Assembly: GCA_028689585.1 (NCBI GenBank)
Contig: JAQVCW010000017.1
Coordinates: 1 to 64,000 of the forward strand
Length of the DNA stretch: 64,000 nucleotides
Source: Lachnospiraceae bacterium
Lineage (GTDB): Bacteria > Bacillota > Clostridia > Lachnospirales > Lachnospiraceae
Direction: 5' to 3'
The notes beneath the pieces were generated by a model. That model searched no databases. It worked only from the letters and a program-made list of their open reading frames with translations, and was not told where the DNA came from. Shown here in pieces: positions 35,624-44,998 of the stretch (within the stretch, counting starts at the first letter, position 1; every line of letters begins with the position of its first letter). The position numbers were made by a program, and so were the translations under genes.

Positions 35624-37141
35624 ATGGCAAAAGCGATTATGATACAGGGTACAATGTCCAATGCGGGGAAAAGTCTTCTGACAGCAGGTCTGTGCCGGAT
35701 TTTTCATCAGGACGGATACCGGGTGGCACCATTTAAATCCCAGAATATGGCCTTGAATTCCTATATTACGGAGGAAGGGCTGGAAATGGGAAGGGCACAG
35801 GTGATGCAGGCTGAGGCTGCAGGTATTAAACCGTCCGTATTGATGAATCCGATCCTGCTAAAGCCCACCAATGATCTGGGAAGCCAGGTGATCGTTAATG
35901 GTGAGGTGCTTGGAAATATGCCGGCCAGAGATTATTTTGCATATAAAAAGAATTTGATTCCGGATATCAAAAAGGCATACCATGCTCTGGAGCAGGACTA
36001 TGATATCATTGTGATCGAAGGTGCCGGAAGCCCTGCGGAAATCAATCTGAAGAAGGATGATCTGGTCAATATGGGACTGGCGAAGATGGTAAAGGCACCG
36101 GTGCTGCTGGTAGGCGACATTGACAGAGGCGGTGTATTTGCCCAGTTGGTGGGTACGCTGGAGCTGCTGGAGCAGGAAGAACGGAACATGGTAAAAGGGC
36201 TGATCATCAATAAATTTCGGGGCGATAAGACCATACTGGATCCGGGAGTGGAGATGCTGGAGGAGCGGTGCCATATTCCGGTGGTGGGCGTGGCTCCCTA
36301 TATGCAGCTAGAGGTGGATGATGAAGACAGTCTGACGGAACGGTTTCACGGAACCGGGGAGGTTGGACTGGTGGATCTTGCCGTGATCCGGCTTCCGCGT
36401 ATTTCCAACTTTACTGATTTCAATCCGTTTGAAATGATTCCGGGGGTATCCCTGCGCTATGTGACATCACCGGCAGAATTGAAAAATCCGGACATGATTT
36501 TACTGCCGGGAACCAAAAATACCATGGAGGATCTGCTTTGGATGCGCCAGAATGGCCTGGAGGCGGCAATAAAAAAAACTGCCGGTTTCGGAACCGTGAT
36601 TTTCGGTATCTGCGGAGGCTACCAGATGCTGGGAGACACACTGAAGGATCCGGATGGAGTAGAAGCGGGCGGTGAACTGCAGGGGATGGAGCTGCTGCCG
36701 ATGGATACCGTATTTACGGCCAGCAAAACCAGAACCCGGGTGAAGGGACAATTTCAGAAGGTGGGGGGAATCCTGGAGGGATTGTCCCATAAAGAGCTGG
36801 AAGGATATGAAATTCATATGGGAATTTCGTATCTGAACGAAAACTGTCCTCAGATGACTACACTGACGAATTATGCCGCCGGACAGGCTCTGACATCAAA
36901 ACCGGACGGAGCGTTCTGCAAAACGGTCTATGGAACTTATGTCCATGGAATATTTGATAAGGAGCAGGTAGCCAGGGAAATCGTGATCGCACTGGGCAAA
37001 AAAAAGGGAGTAGATCTGACGGACGTGGAAGCTGTGGATTTTGCCGCATTGAAAGAAGCCGAGTATGATAAGCTGGCAAAAGGGCTGAGGGAAAATATGG
37101 ATATGGATAAAATTTATGAGATACTGAATGCAGGCATCTGA
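35624..37141 (+). CDS. cbiP: Cobyric acid synthase
   Basis: CbiP (CobQ) amidates the b, d, e and g side chains of adenosylcobyrinate a,c-diamide. The 505 residues have an N-terminal P-loop [14 protein letters not shown] near 5-18, [11 protein letters not shown] near 39-49, the [15 protein letters not shown] motif near 162-176, and a C-terminal glutaminase domain with nucleophile Cys in [10 protein letters not shown] near 324-333 and His in [10 protein letters not shown] near 433-442. Length and motifs are canonical. The start follows AAAAGGAGAG. Among the cbi genes it is the last amidotransferase step encoded here. Confidence 0.97.
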   Translation: MAKAIMIQGTMSNAGKSLLTAGLCRIFHQDGYRVAPFKSQNMALNSYITEEGLEMGRAQVMQAEAAGIKPSVLMNPILLKPTNDLGSQVIVNGEVLGNMPARDYFAYKKNLIPDIKKAYHALEQDYDIIVIEGAGSPAEINLKKDDLVNMGLAKMVKAPVLLVGDIDRGGVFAQLVGTLELLEQEERNMVKGLIINKFRGDKTILDPGVEMLEERCHIPVVGVAPYMQLEVDDEDSLTERFHGTGEVGLVDLAVIRLPRISNFTDFNPFEMIPGVSLRYVTSPAELKNPDMILLPGTKNTMEDLLWMRQNGLEAAIKKTAGFGTVIFGICGGYQMLGDTLKDPDGVEAGGELQGMELLPMDTVFTASKTRTRVKGQFQKVGGILEGLSHKELEGYEIHMGISYLNENCPQMTTLTNYAAGQALTSKPDGAFCKTVYGTYVHGIFDKEQVAREIVIALGKKKGVDLTDVEAVDFAALKEAEYDKLAKGLRENMDMDKIYEILNAGI

Positions 37142-37198
37142 TCAGAATAGAAGGACAGTGGAACGGTGCGGCTTTGGCACCGTGCGGGAGGAAAAAAA

Positions 37199-37840
37199 GT
37201 GAAAGTAGAACTGGAACAGATTAAACCAATGGAAATAGAGAAACGCAGTTTTGAGATTATCACTCAGGAGCTGGGAGATAAAAAGCTGCAGCCGGGTACA
37301 GAATTGATTGTAAAGCGCTGTATTCATACCAGTGCGGATTTTGATTATGCAGAAAATCTCCGCTTTTCACAGGGGGCGGTGGAAGAGGCACTGAAAGCAA
37401 TTCAGGAAGGGGCCAGCATTGTCACTGATACCCAGATGGCCAAAGCCGGCATTAATAAAAAAGCCCTGGCCCGCTATGGGGGACAGGTTCACTGCTTTAT
37501 GGCAGATGAGGACGTGGCAGAACAGGCCAGACTGCACGGAAGCACCAGAGCGGCAGCCAGCATGGAAAAAGCGGCAGCCCGGAGTGAAAACTTTATTTTT
37601 GCCATAGGGAATGCCCCTACCGCGCTGGTCCGGCTTTATGAACTGATGGAAGAGAAGAGAATAACCCCAAGGCTGATCATCGGAGTGCCGGTGGGGTTTG
37701 TGAACGTAGTACAGTCAAAAGAGCTGATTATGAGTGCAGATGTTCCTTATATCGTAGCCCGGGGGCGCAAGGGAGGAAGCAACATTGCAGCCTGTATCTG
37801 CAACGCACTGCTGTATATGCTGAACAATGAGCGGGGATAA
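37199..37840 (+). CDS. cbiC: Cobalt-precorrin-8 methylmutase
   Basis: CbiC shifts a methyl group from C11 to C12 to give cobyrinate. The chosen start is GTG 37199, seven bases after GGGAGG; a longer frame from 37166 has no site and covers a small hairpin (GGTGC / GCACC at about 37164-37181). The 213 residues show the family motifs KPMEIEKRSFEII-like start, KRCIHTSADFDYAENLRF near 38-55 with the catalytic His, TDTQMAKAGI near 76-85, AIGNAPTALVRLYEL near 134-148, and GVPVGFVNV near 161-169. It is the last gene of the cbi operon; a strong bidirectional terminator follows. Confidence 0.94.
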   Translation: MKVELEQIKPMEIEKRSFEIITQELGDKKLQPGTELIVKRCIHTSADFDYAENLRFSQGAVEEALKAIQEGASIVTDTQMAKAGINKKALARYGGQVHCFMADEDVAEQARLHGSTRAAASMEKAAARSENFIFAIGNAPTALVRLYELMEEKRITPRLIIGVPVGFVNVVQSKELIMSADVPYIVARGRKGGSNIAACICNALLYMLNNERG

Positions 37841-37852
37841 GCATTTCTAAAT

Positions 37853-37899
37853 GAAACCCCCCTGAGACCGTGATAAAAATGGCGGCTCAGGGGGGTTTC
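37853..37899. terminator. Bidirectional terminator between cbiC and the minus-strand operon
   Basis: GAAACCCCCCTGAG pairs perfectly over 14 bp with CTCAGGGGGGTTTC. It lies between two convergent transcription units (cbi operon from the left, the DltD-like gene from the right) and can serve both. Confidence 0.88.
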
Positions 37900-37921
37900 C
37901 ATATTTTAATTTCTGATTTTA

Positions 37922-39055
37922 TTACCGGATATAGCTGTCGTCATCCATTCCCTCTAATTGAATGGTTCCGGTAGTTTCAAATTCTTCTTTCAACTGTTCG
38001 TAATCTGCTATTCTCTTTTCCAGATAGGCTTCAATATTATCCTTTGTCAGATAAATTCCAAATCCTTCCCGTGCTTCACCGCCGTACATGGTATTTACCA
38101 TAAGATCCGCAACCGCAGTGTCATAATGCTTAAAGTTGTAAAAATTGTACGGGTTTATGTTAATATCATTATAATCACTGAAATCCCATACATCCGTGAT
38201 TTCCACGATTTCACGCAGATAATCATAATATCGGGAACATTCGTATAAATACCGTTCTGTAAGAAAGCTGGCGCCAATCACGACCTTGAGCGTGACGTTA
38301 TGCTCATCACAGTAAGCCTTCAGCTCCCGGAGCGCTGCGATATTGTCATCAAATGCTGTAAGAGAGTTGGCTTTCTGGTTGAAAAGACTTTTTAAATATT
38401 TTGTTGAACTTTGAGTAACGTACTTTGCTATAAAAGCATCCGGATCTTTTTCAAACAGCCGGATAGATTTGGCCCAGTGTCTTGTGCCGGTTGCCACATC
38501 ATCATAAGTTCCGTCGGTGACATCCTTCTTTTGACTGGCAGTCTCTAAAGCAGTTTTGATATCGGTCATTAAGAAGTTCAGGACTTCTTTGATCTGATCC
38601 CATTTATTGCCGGATACAATGGCCGGAACCTGATAAACGGCAGCGCCGGTGCTCTCCTTTTCGTAAGCCTTTACTTCGAAGCTGCTCAGGTGTAAGGTGA
38701 TCTCTGAAATATCCGTATTGTCAATTAAGTACTTTCCATAGGTCAGATAATCAGAAAAATTTCCCTGATTGCTGTAAAAATTGTAATATCGTTTGCCGGT
38801 ATAAGAGGAAAGCAGCTCTGTGCTCAGAACGCCTCCCTTGGATCCTCCCAGGACAACTGCATCAAACTGATCTGAATTTTCAGTAAAATAATCTGCCTTG
38901 ATCGCTCTGGAATAGTCTTCGGAGTCGAATAAATCCTCCCCTTTTGTCAAAGTAAAATAACCGAAAGGATCGACAATATAGTTCAACAGCATAAAACTGC
39001 CGATACCCAGAAATAATAAGATAAAAAATATAGATAACCAATGTTTGCTTTTCAT
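37922..39055 (-). CDS. DltD/AlgX-like single-pass membrane protein (acyl-transfer partner)
   Basis: The 377-residue protein has one N-terminal membrane helix (about 6-28, IFFILLFLGIGSFMLLNYIV) and an extracellular domain with SGNH-like features: DAVVLGGSKGG near 64-74 for the first block, and a C-terminal NFYNFKHYD segment. Such proteins accompany MBOAT acyltransferases and complete O-acylation of cell-surface polymers (known for DltD/DltB and AlgJ-X/AlgI). Its MBOAT partner is directly upstream on the same strand, 69 bases away. GGAGGAG precedes the start ATG 39055. The substrate cannot be told from sequence. Confidence 0.65.
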   Translation of the reverse strand: MKSKHWLSIFFILLFLGIGSFMLLNYIVDPFGYFTLTKGEDLFDSEDYSRAIKADYFTENSDQFDAVVLGGSKGGVLSTELLSSYTGKRYYNFYSNQGNFSDYLTYGKYLIDNTDISEITLHLSSFEVKAYEKESTGAAVYQVPAIVSGNKWDQIKEVLNFLMTDIKTALETASQKKDVTDGTYDDVATGTRHWAKSIRLFEKDPDAFIAKYVTQSSTKYLKSLFNQKANSLTAFDDNIAALRELKAYCDEHNVTLKVVIGASFLTERYLYECSRYYDYLREIVEITDVWDFSDYNDININPYNFYNFKHYDTAVADLMVNTMYGGEAREGFGIYLTKDNIEAYLEKRIADYEQLKEEFETTGTIQLEGMDDDSYIR

Positions 39056-39072
39056 TTTGTCTCCTCCAAACT

Positions 39073-39120
39073 TGCAGCATCAGCCCATCCTAAATTTGTC
39101 TTTGACAAATAGGCTGACAC
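39073..39120 (-). repeat. Dispersed hairpin repeat, copy B
   Basis: Read on the minus strand, TCAGCCTATTTGTC-AAA-GACAAATT and then GGATGGGCTGATGCTG. The inner stem ATTTGTC/GACAAAT and outer stem CAGCCTAT/ATGGGCTG are intact. It stands immediately before the GGAGGAG of the gene starting at 39055. Confidence 0.85.
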
Positions 39121-39124
39121 AAAA

Positions 39125-40552
39125 CTAAAACTGGAAATACAGGAACTGTACTACTTTATTCATCTGTGTAATGCATAAAAACAGAAGAAGAGCAGCAAAG
39201 ACCGCCGTCCAGATATTTGCTTTGAATTTTTCTGTCATGACCTTTGAATTCGGCAGGAACCAGCAGATGATTATGCCGATCAGCAGGCGCAGCCCGCTGG
39301 ATTTATGCCAGAGGATAAAGTTCCATATGGAGGAGAACGCAGCAGTGATACTGTCTCCGAGGGAAGTAAAATTAAACATTCCCTGATAAACATACCAGGC
39401 ATCGGAAAAGGAGTTCGATACGAACAGCACTCTGGCAAGGATAACACCCACTGCGGTCAGCGGAAAGGCGAGCCAAAACGGAAATTTCATATTTTTCCGT
39501 TTCATCCAGGAAGCAGTACATACGAAAAATCCATTCACAAGTCCCCATACCACGAAGGTCCAGCCGGCACCGTGCCAGAAACCGGACACCAAAAAGGTAA
39601 CCATGGTAGCAATATAATAGTTTCTCCATTTGCAGTCTTTTTTGTAGACATTGCGGAAGATGTAAGTGCTCAGAAATCGGGAGAGGGTGATATGCCATCT
39701 TCTCCAGTAATCCTGAAAATTCCGTGCTTTATAAGGGGAATCAAAGTTCTGGGGAATGATGATATTGAACATCAGGCCCAGGCCGATAGCCATATCGGCA
39801 TAACCGGACAGATCAAAATAATAGGAAATCGTATATTCAATGGAGCAGAACCAGGTCTGCAGCAGATCCAACCCGGGGGCTATGGCACCAAAAAATTCCT
39901 GAGCATTGGTGGTCATAGGGTCTGCCAGCAGTATTTTCTTGGTACAGCCGATGGCAAACAGGAAGAGTCCCTTTGCAATATTATCATAATTCAGCTTTAA
40001 ATTCGCTTCATTTTCAAACTGAGGCACTACCTCTGCATGATGGATGATCGGTCCGACGATCAACTGCGGGAAAAACGTGATGAACAGAAGATAATTGATG
40101 ATATCGTACTGTTTTGTTTCACCGCGGTAGGAATCCACAAGGAAAGCAATCAACTGGAAGGTAAAGAAGGAAATACCGATGGGCAGTACAATATGCTTCA
40201 GCGTATAGTCGCTGCCGGTAATTAAGTTAAGATTCTCGATAAAGAAATCGGTGTATTTATAATAGCCCAGCAGGCCGATATTGCCGGCCAGACCAATGGC
40301 CAGGAGCAGTTTTTTCTGGATGCCCTGGTTTCCTTCCATCCGTGTCATGCTGTTGCCGATGATGTAGTTTCCAACGATGCTGGCCAGAAAAAAAGCAAAG
40401 AAATCCGAACTGCCCTGACCATAAAAATAGAGAGACATGACAATCAGCCAGATTTTGGAAACCGTGAAGTAATGGAACCGATTCAAAAGAAAATAAACAA
40501 TAAAAGTGATCGGTAAAAATAAGAAAATAAAGTTATATGTAGAAAAGATCAT
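39125..40552 (-). CDS. MBOAT-family O-acyltransferase (AlgI/DltB-like)
   Basis: The 475-residue protein is a multi-pass membrane enzyme that moves acyl groups across the membrane to surface polymers. It begins with the AlgI-like MIFSTYNFIFLFLPITFIVY, has the QLIVGPIIHHAEVVPQF stretch near 160, the DYWRRWHITLSRFLSTYIFR motif near 280-300, and the catalytic His in SGFWHGAGWTFVVWG near 322-336. About eleven membrane segments fit the family. The start follows CAGGAGAA. It lies between the carboxyltransferase gene and the DltD-like partner, all on the minus strand, so probably in one transcript. Confidence 0.88.
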   Translation of the reverse strand: MIFSTYNFIFLFLPITFIVYFLLNRFHYFTVSKIWLIVMSLYFYGQGSSDFFAFFLASIVGNYIIGNSMTRMEGNQGIQKKLLLAIGLAGNIGLLGYYKYTDFFIENLNLITGSDYTLKHIVLPIGISFFTFQLIAFLVDSYRGETKQYDIINYLLFITFFPQLIVGPIIHHAEVVPQFENEANLKLNYDNIAKGLFLFAIGCTKKILLADPMTTNAQEFFGAIAPGLDLLQTWFCSIEYTISYYFDLSGYADMAIGLGLMFNIIIPQNFDSPYKARNFQDYWRRWHITLSRFLSTYIFRNVYKKDCKWRNYYIATMVTFLVSGFWHGAGWTFVVWGLVNGFFVCTASWMKRKNMKFPFWLAFPLTAVGVILARVLFVSNSFSDAWYVYQGMFNFTSLGDSITAAFSSIWNFILWHKSSGLRLLIGIIICWFLPNSKVMTEKFKANIWTAVFAALLLFLCITQMNKVVQFLYFQF

Positions 40553-40657
40553 GACAATTCTCCTGCGGTATTTTTATAGTAATTAAAATGTGTCAGCGCT
40601 GCAGTCTGGCATTTTCAGGATCGGAAGAGTAGCGCTTTGATGACATTTCATCGTGCA

Positions 40658-42229
40658 CTACAGCGGAATATTTCCATGCCGTTTTCCCGAAGGATCCGAA
40701 AGCGTCTGCTTGCTGGATAAAAATTCAAAGGCGCGAATCAGCCTGCCCCTGGTTTCCCCGGGAAGAATAACCTCGTCCACAAAGCCCTTTTTCTCTGCAA
40801 TATCAGGATTTAAAAAGCTGGCTTCATATTCTGCTCTGAGGCGTTCCATTTCCTGCTTCGGCTGACTGGAGCCGGCGAGCTGTTTCTTATATAAAATACC
40901 CACAGCCCCCTCCGCACCCATGACAGCAATCTCGGCAATGGGCCAGGCGTAGACCAGATCCGCGCCCATGGTCTTGCTGTTCATGGCAATATAAGCGCCG
41001 CCGTATGCTTTTCGCATGATTAACGTAATCTTAGGTACTATAGCTTCAGAATAGGCATACAGTATCTTGGCTCCATGGCGGATAATACCCTTCTGTTCCT
41101 GTTCCTTTCCCGGGAAAAAGGCAGGGACATCCACCAGCGTCAGCAGCGGAATATGGAAACAGTCGCAGAAACGGATAAAGCGTGCAATCTTATCGGAGGA
41201 GTCACAGTCCAAAGATCCCCCAAGCCACAGCGGCTGGTTCGCCACTACTCCGATTACCTGCCGGTTCAGGTAGGCAAAGCCTGTAATGGCATTTTTGGCA
41301 AAATGCTTCTGAATTTCAAAAAATGGAACATCATCCGTCAGATAATCGATCACCTGATGCATATCATAGGCTTTTCGGCTGTTGTCCGGCACGATTTCTT
41401 CCAACGGCCGTGTATGGTAGCGTTCCAGCACATCGTTGGAAGAAAACAGGGATGGCGGAAGCTCCGTATGATTTGCCGGAAGATAGGAGAGGAGAGTCCG
41501 GATACCCAGAAGACAGGACACCTCATCATCGTACAGGGCATGGACTACACCGCTGGTGGTGCTGTGCATATCGGCACCTCCCAGCTCTTCCAGTGTGGGA
41601 CGGCTGCCCAGAACGGATTCGACTACCGCCGGGCCGGTTATGAACATTTTGCTGGTGTTTTTTACACAGAAAATGAAATCACACAGGGCCGGAGAGTAGC
41701 AGGCACCGCCGGAGCAGGGCCCCAGAATAGCGCAGATCTGAGGGATGACGCCGGAAGCTTTGACATGACGCTGGAAAATCTCGCCATAGCCGCTCAGGGC
41801 ATTGATTCCTTCTTCAATCCGTGCGCCGCCGCTGTCATTGAGAAAGAGGATCGGCAGCTTCATCGTCAGCGCCAGATCCTGCAGGGCGGCTATTTTTTTG
41901 GCGTGGGCCACACCCAGTGTGCCGCCGATCACAGTAAAATCCTCAGCGGCGATGCATACCCTGCGCCCCTGAACCATTCCCCAGCCGGTGATTACCCCGT
42001 CTCCCGGATAAATTCTGCCCTTGCCAAAAGAAGAGGCGGAAGCATCGGTTTCCATGCAGCCATTCAGCTCGGTAAACGAATTTTCATCCAGAAGATAATA
42101 TATCCGCTCCAGAGCAGTCAGCTTGCCTTTATTATGCTGCTGTTCAATTTTATCCGTACCTCCGCCGGCGGCATGAAGGATACGTTGTTTTTTTAGTTTT
42201 TCAATTTTTTCGTTCCACATAAGTTCCAT
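40658..42229 (-). CDS. Acyl-CoA carboxyltransferase subunit (methylmalonyl-CoA decarboxylase alpha / propionyl-CoA carboxylase beta type)
   Basis: The 523 residues form a full carboxyltransferase with two crotonase-like halves: GKLTALERIYYLLDENSF near 36-53, EDFTVIGGTLGVAHAKKIA near 95-113, NDSGGARIEEGINALSGYGE near 131-150, LGPCSGGACYSPALCDF near 167-183, and the second-half motifs FVDVPAFFPGKEQEQKGIIR and MRKAYGGAYIAMNSK. Such subunits either decarboxylate (S)-methylmalonyl-CoA with sodium export or carboxylate propionyl-CoA. No biotin carrier, biotin carboxylase or membrane decarboxylase subunit is adjacent. Methylmalonyl-CoA is made by a B12-dependent mutase, which fits the neighbourhood but is not proof. 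ATG 42229 is used; ATG 42220 is an alternative. Confidence 0.85.
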   Translation of the reverse strand: MELMWNEKIEKLKKQRILHAAGGGTDKIEQQHNKGKLTALERIYYLLDENSFTELNGCMETDASASSFGKGRIYPGDGVITGWGMVQGRRVCIAAEDFTVIGGTLGVAHAKKIAALQDLALTMKLPILFLNDSGGARIEEGINALSGYGEIFQRHVKASGVIPQICAILGPCSGGACYSPALCDFIFCVKNTSKMFITGPAVVESVLGSRPTLEELGGADMHSTTSGVVHALYDDEVSCLLGIRTLLSYLPANHTELPPSLFSSNDVLERYHTRPLEEIVPDNSRKAYDMHQVIDYLTDDVPFFEIQKHFAKNAITGFAYLNRQVIGVVANQPLWLGGSLDCDSSDKIARFIRFCDCFHIPLLTLVDVPAFFPGKEQEQKGIIRHGAKILYAYSEAIVPKITLIMRKAYGGAYIAMNSKTMGADLVYAWPIAEIAVMGAEGAVGILYKKQLAGSSQPKQEMERLRAEYEASFLNPDIAEKKGFVDEVILPGETRGRLIRAFEFLSSKQTLSDPSGKRHGNIPL

Positions 42230-42432
42230 TCCATTTTATTTCCATATTTTTCATAAATGTTAAATCTGGTTAAGAAAAAATTAATTCTAATGTAATATAA
42301 CATGGAGGAAAAAAAGATTCAAGGATTTTCACTCAGATTTTATGAAAGAACTGTGAACACAGTAAAATAAATATAAAAAAATCATCTGGACTTAAATTGG
42401 AACAGGGAGTAAAATAGTACGGAATATGCATT

Positions 42433-42476
42433 ATCGGCTCATTTGTCGGGGACAAAATTGGGATGGGCTGATGTTC
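42433..42476 (+). repeat. Dispersed hairpin repeat, copy C
   Basis: TCGGCTCATTTGTC-GGG-GACAAAATT, then GGATGGGCTGATGTTC. The inner stem TTTGTC/GACAAA is perfect. It ends 16 bases before the start of the mnhE-like gene, just 5' of its GGGAGGG. The remaining bases of the gap (42230-42432) are A+T-rich and hold the divergent promoter region without a clear single promoter. Confidence 0.85.
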
Positions 42477-42492
42477 AAAGCGGGAGGGCAAT

Positions 42493-43065
42493 ATGTACTT
42501 ATTTTTAATGGCAATATGGATTATTTTAAATGGAAGAATTACCCTGGAAGTACTGGCTTTCGGTCTGGTGATTTCGGCGGCGCTTTACTGGTTCATCTGT
42601 AAATTCATGGATTATGGAATCGGGAAGGATATACGGATACTGGATCAGATCTTTTCCATTATCCGGTACGCTTTTGTACTTGTGCTGGAAATCATCAAGG
42701 CGAACCTGGCCGTGATCCATTTAATTATCTCGGGAAAAGATCAGATCGAACCGGCACTGGTCAGCTTTCGGACAGATCTTAAGACCGATACTGCAAAGGC
42801 ATTTATGGCCAATGCCATTACATTGACTCCGGGAACGATCACGGTTACGCTCACCGAAGATGAATATGTGGTGCATTGCCTGGATAAGGATCTGGCTTAC
42901 GGCATGAATGATACGGTAATCAGCCGGATGCTGATAGATATGGAAGAAAAAAGCACGGCCGGAATGCCGGAGGATACACCAAAACATACGACAGAAGAAA
43001 CAGGACAGTCCGGACAGCGGCTGAAAAATGAGTCCGGAAAAAGCCGGAAAGGAAGGAAGAAATGA
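42493..43065 (+). CDS. mnhE: Mrp/Mbh-type antiporter subunit E
   Basis: This is the first gene of a ten-gene antiporter module. MnhE/MrpE is a small membrane subunit required for assembly of the multisubunit Na+(K+)/H+ antiporter. The 190 residues have two or three N-terminal membrane segments, the central DLKTDTAKAFMANAITLTPG motif near 95-114 and GTITVTLTEDEYVVHCLD near 115-132, both typical for MnhE, and a polar C-terminal extension of about 40 residues that is longer than usual. The start follows GGGAGGG. The stop overlaps the mnhF start by 4 bases. Confidence 0.9.
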   Translation: MYLFLMAIWIILNGRITLEVLAFGLVISAALYWFICKFMDYGIGKDIRILDQIFSIIRYAFVLVLEIIKANLAVIHLIISGKDQIEPALVSFRTDLKTDTAKAFMANAITLTPGTITVTLTEDEYVVHCLDKDLAYGMNDTVISRMLIDMEEKSTAGMPEDTPKHTTEETGQSGQRLKNESGKSRKGRKK

Positions 43066-43406
43066 ACAGAGTAGATACGGGGATTTCCGCTTTAAATACA
43101 GCATATCATGTGGTCTTCATAGCAGCACTGCTTTTTCTGGCGCTGATGCTGGTGCTCTGCCTGATCCGTGCAATTTTGGGGCCCAGGATCGCAGACCGTC
43201 TGGTGGCAGTGAATATGATGGGAACTATGGTTATGGTAATCATCGCCATCCTTGCGATTATGATGCAGGAGGGCTATCTGGTGGATATCTGCCTGATCTA
43301 TGCCATGATCAGCTTTCTGGCGGTGATTGTTCTTTCCAAGGTTTATATGGGCGTATATCTTTCCCAAAAGAGAAAAAAGGAGGAAAAAGAAGATGGCAGT
43401 CATTGA
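43062..43406 (+). CDS. mnhF: Mrp/Mbh-type antiporter subunit F
   Basis: MnhF/MrpF is a three-helix membrane subunit. The 114 residues show the hydrophobic helix FIAALLFLALMLVLCLIRAI followed by the family motif GPRIADRLVAVNMMGTMVM near 44-62, then two more helices, and a charged tail. The start ATG overlaps the mnhE stop. The ribosome-binding site of the next gene (AAAAAGGAGG) is in its end. Order E-F-G matches Mrp operons and the archaeal mbhA-B-C order. Confidence 0.9.
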   Translation: MNRVDTGISALNTAYHVVFIAALLFLALMLVLCLIRAILGPRIADRLVAVNMMGTMVMVIIAILAIMMQEGYLVDICLIYAMISFLAVIVLSKVYMGVYLSQKRKKEEKEDGSH

Positions 43407-43776
43407 GTGGATCCGCTTTTTTGCAGGAACGGTATTTCTGCTGCTCGGTCTTGGTATTTTTATCATAGAGATGGCAGGAGTCTTTCGGTTTAAATATGTG
43501 CTGAACCGGATGCATGCAGCCGCCATGGGAGATACCCTTGGCATTGGTGCGTCTCTGATCGGACTGATGATCATGAGCGGTTTTAATTTCGTCACGTTAA
43601 AGCTGTTCTTAATTATTCTTTTTCTCTGGTTTTCTTCTCCGGTATCTTCCCATCTGATCGCAAGACTGGAAGTCACCACCAATGAAGAACTGACAGAGCA
43701 GTGTCAGATCATCAGCCTTGAAAAACTGGAAGCGGAGAGAGCTTCCAAAGCAGAAGAGGGGGCAGAGGAAAAATGA
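43393..43776 (+). CDS. mnhG: Mrp/Mbh-type antiporter subunit G
   Basis: MnhG/MrpG is a three-helix subunit. Start ATG 43393 (MAVIEWIRFFAGTVFLLLG) follows AAAAAGGAGG; a longer frame to 43327 is inside mnhF and has no site. The 127 residues contain the conserved second-helix region FKYVLNRMHAAAMGDTLGIG near 34-53 and SLIGLMIMSG. A charged tail of about 20 residues ends the protein. It overlaps mnhF by 14 bases and the next gene by 4. Confidence 0.9.
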   Translation: MAVIEWIRFFAGTVFLLLGLGIFIIEMAGVFRFKYVLNRMHAAAMGDTLGIGASLIGLMIMSGFNFVTLKLFLIILFLWFSSPVSSHLIARLEVTTNEELTEQCQIISLEKLEAERASKAEEGAEEK

Positions 43777-44054
43777 GACTTTTTACTTACATATTGATGG
43801 GCTTTTTGATTGTCTGTGCAGTGTCGGTCAGCTTTTCCAAAAATCTGCTGAATTCTATCCTCATATATATGTCTTACAGCCTGGTGATGTCGCTCATCTG
43901 GATTATTCTGGAATCTCCGGATCTGGCAATCACGGAGGCCGCGGTAGGAGCAGGGGTGACCACGGTGCTGTTTTTTGTTACGCTGAAAAAGATACAGGCT
44001 ATGGTAAATTCAGATAAGAAAGAGGACGAGGACGATGAGCAGAAAGAGAAGTGA
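43773..44054 (+). CDS. MbhD-like (DUF4040) antiporter subunit
   Basis: A 93-residue three-helix protein. The central motif SLIWIILESPDLAITEAAVG near 46-65 followed by AGVTTVLFFVTLKKI is typical of the DUF4040/MbhD family, which corresponds to part of the MrpA C-terminus in classical Mrp antiporters and to a separate subunit in membrane-bound hydrogenases. The separate gene tells that the module is of the Mbh-like split type. The start overlaps mnhG by 4 bases and the end overlaps the next gene by 20 bases. Confidence 0.85.
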   Translation: MRLFTYILMGFLIVCAVSVSFSKNLLNSILIYMSYSLVMSLIWIILESPDLAITEAAVGAGVTTVLFFVTLKKIQAMVNSDKKEDEDDEQKEK

Positions 44055-44997
44055 AAAAGAGTACCAAAAGACGGCAGAGTTTCATTTCAGAAGATGGCTG
44101 GAAGGAAGTAAGGATCCGTTTTTAGATACGGTTGAGCTAAAGCCTCAGAAAAAATTTGCGGAAGAGGATGCAGTCACGAAAAAACGCCAGCAGGAACTCA
44201 ATGAACTTCGTCTGGCACTTTATGATAAAAATAAAAACCGGGTGGTGAAGGGATTCGAAGTGCTGTATAAGATCTGCAGTCCATTGTTCTGCATTCTGAT
44301 CATCGGCGCTCTTCTGATCGCAGTTTCTTTTCTGCCTCCGGAAGGAAATGCATCCAATCCGGTCAACAACGAGGTGGAGGCCAGATACCTGGAAGCGGGT
44401 CTGCAGGAGACGGGAGCGGTCAACTCTGTGGCCGGCATGATCTTGAATTACCGTGCATTTGATACCTTCGGAGAGACCAATGTGCTGTACATTGCCACCT
44501 GCTGTGTCATGATTTTGCTGCTGGTGGAGGATGACAAGATACGAAATAAGCTTCAGTTAAATGACCGGGAGTTTGAACCCAGAAATGATGTGATACTGCA
44601 AAAGGTAGCCATGCTTCTGGTGCCCATCGTATTTATGTTCGGTATCTATGTCATGCTGAACGGACATCTGGGGCCGGGGGGCGGCTTTGCAGGAGGCGCT
44701 ATGGTGGGAGCCGGGCTGATCTTATACGTCAGCGCCTACGGCACCAAAAAAACACAGCGCTTTTTCAATGAAAAAATATATACCGTGATCAAGGTGACAG
44801 CCCTGTGCCTTTATGGACTGCTCATGGTTTATTTTTATTATACGGGTGCCAATGGGCTGGATAATCACATTCCGCTGGGAATTCCGGGGAATATCTTAAG
44901 CTCCGGGCTGATTTTGCCGATTAATGTACTGGTGGGCACGGAAGTGGCCTGCACCATGTATGCGTTTTATGCACTGTTTCGAAGGGGGGACGTCTGA
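44035..44997 (+). CDS. MbhE-MnhB fusion antiporter subunit
   Basis: The 320 residues have an unusual polar N-terminus of about 75 residues (EYQKTAEFHFRRWLEGSKDP), a membrane helix, then an MbhE-like segment (LNYRAFDTFGETNVLYIA near 139-156, followed by a helix) and an MnhB/MbhF domain with LQKVAMLLVPIVFMFGIYVM and NGHLGPGGGFAGGAMVGAG near 207-225. In archaeal Mbh operons mbhE and mbhF are consecutive genes; here they are joined. The cytosolic N-terminal extension is not known to me from the family. ATG 44035 follows GAGGACGAGGAC. Confidence 0.82.
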   Translation: MSRKRSEKEYQKTAEFHFRRWLEGSKDPFLDTVELKPQKKFAEEDAVTKKRQQELNELRLALYDKNKNRVVKGFEVLYKICSPLFCILIIGALLIAVSFLPPEGNASNPVNNEVEARYLEAGLQETGAVNSVAGMILNYRAFDTFGETNVLYIATCCVMILLLVEDDKIRNKLQLNDREFEPRNDVILQKVAMLLVPIVFMFGIYVMLNGHLGPGGGFAGGAMVGAGLILYVSAYGTKKTQRFFNEKIYTVIKVTALCLYGLLMVYFYYTGANGLDNHIPLGIPGNILSSGLILPINVLVGTEVACTMYAFYALFRRGDV

Positions 44998-44998
44998 G

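Noticed and set aside
40575..40640. Further copy of the hairpin repeat upstream of the MBOAT gene
   Set aside because: TGTCAGC and TTTCAGGATCGG resemble parts of the element but the stems do not form, and the orientation is opposite to the gene.
41075..42196. Plus-strand open frame of 373 codons
   Set aside because: Antisense of the carboxyltransferase gene, whose protein motifs are unmistakable. No start signal.
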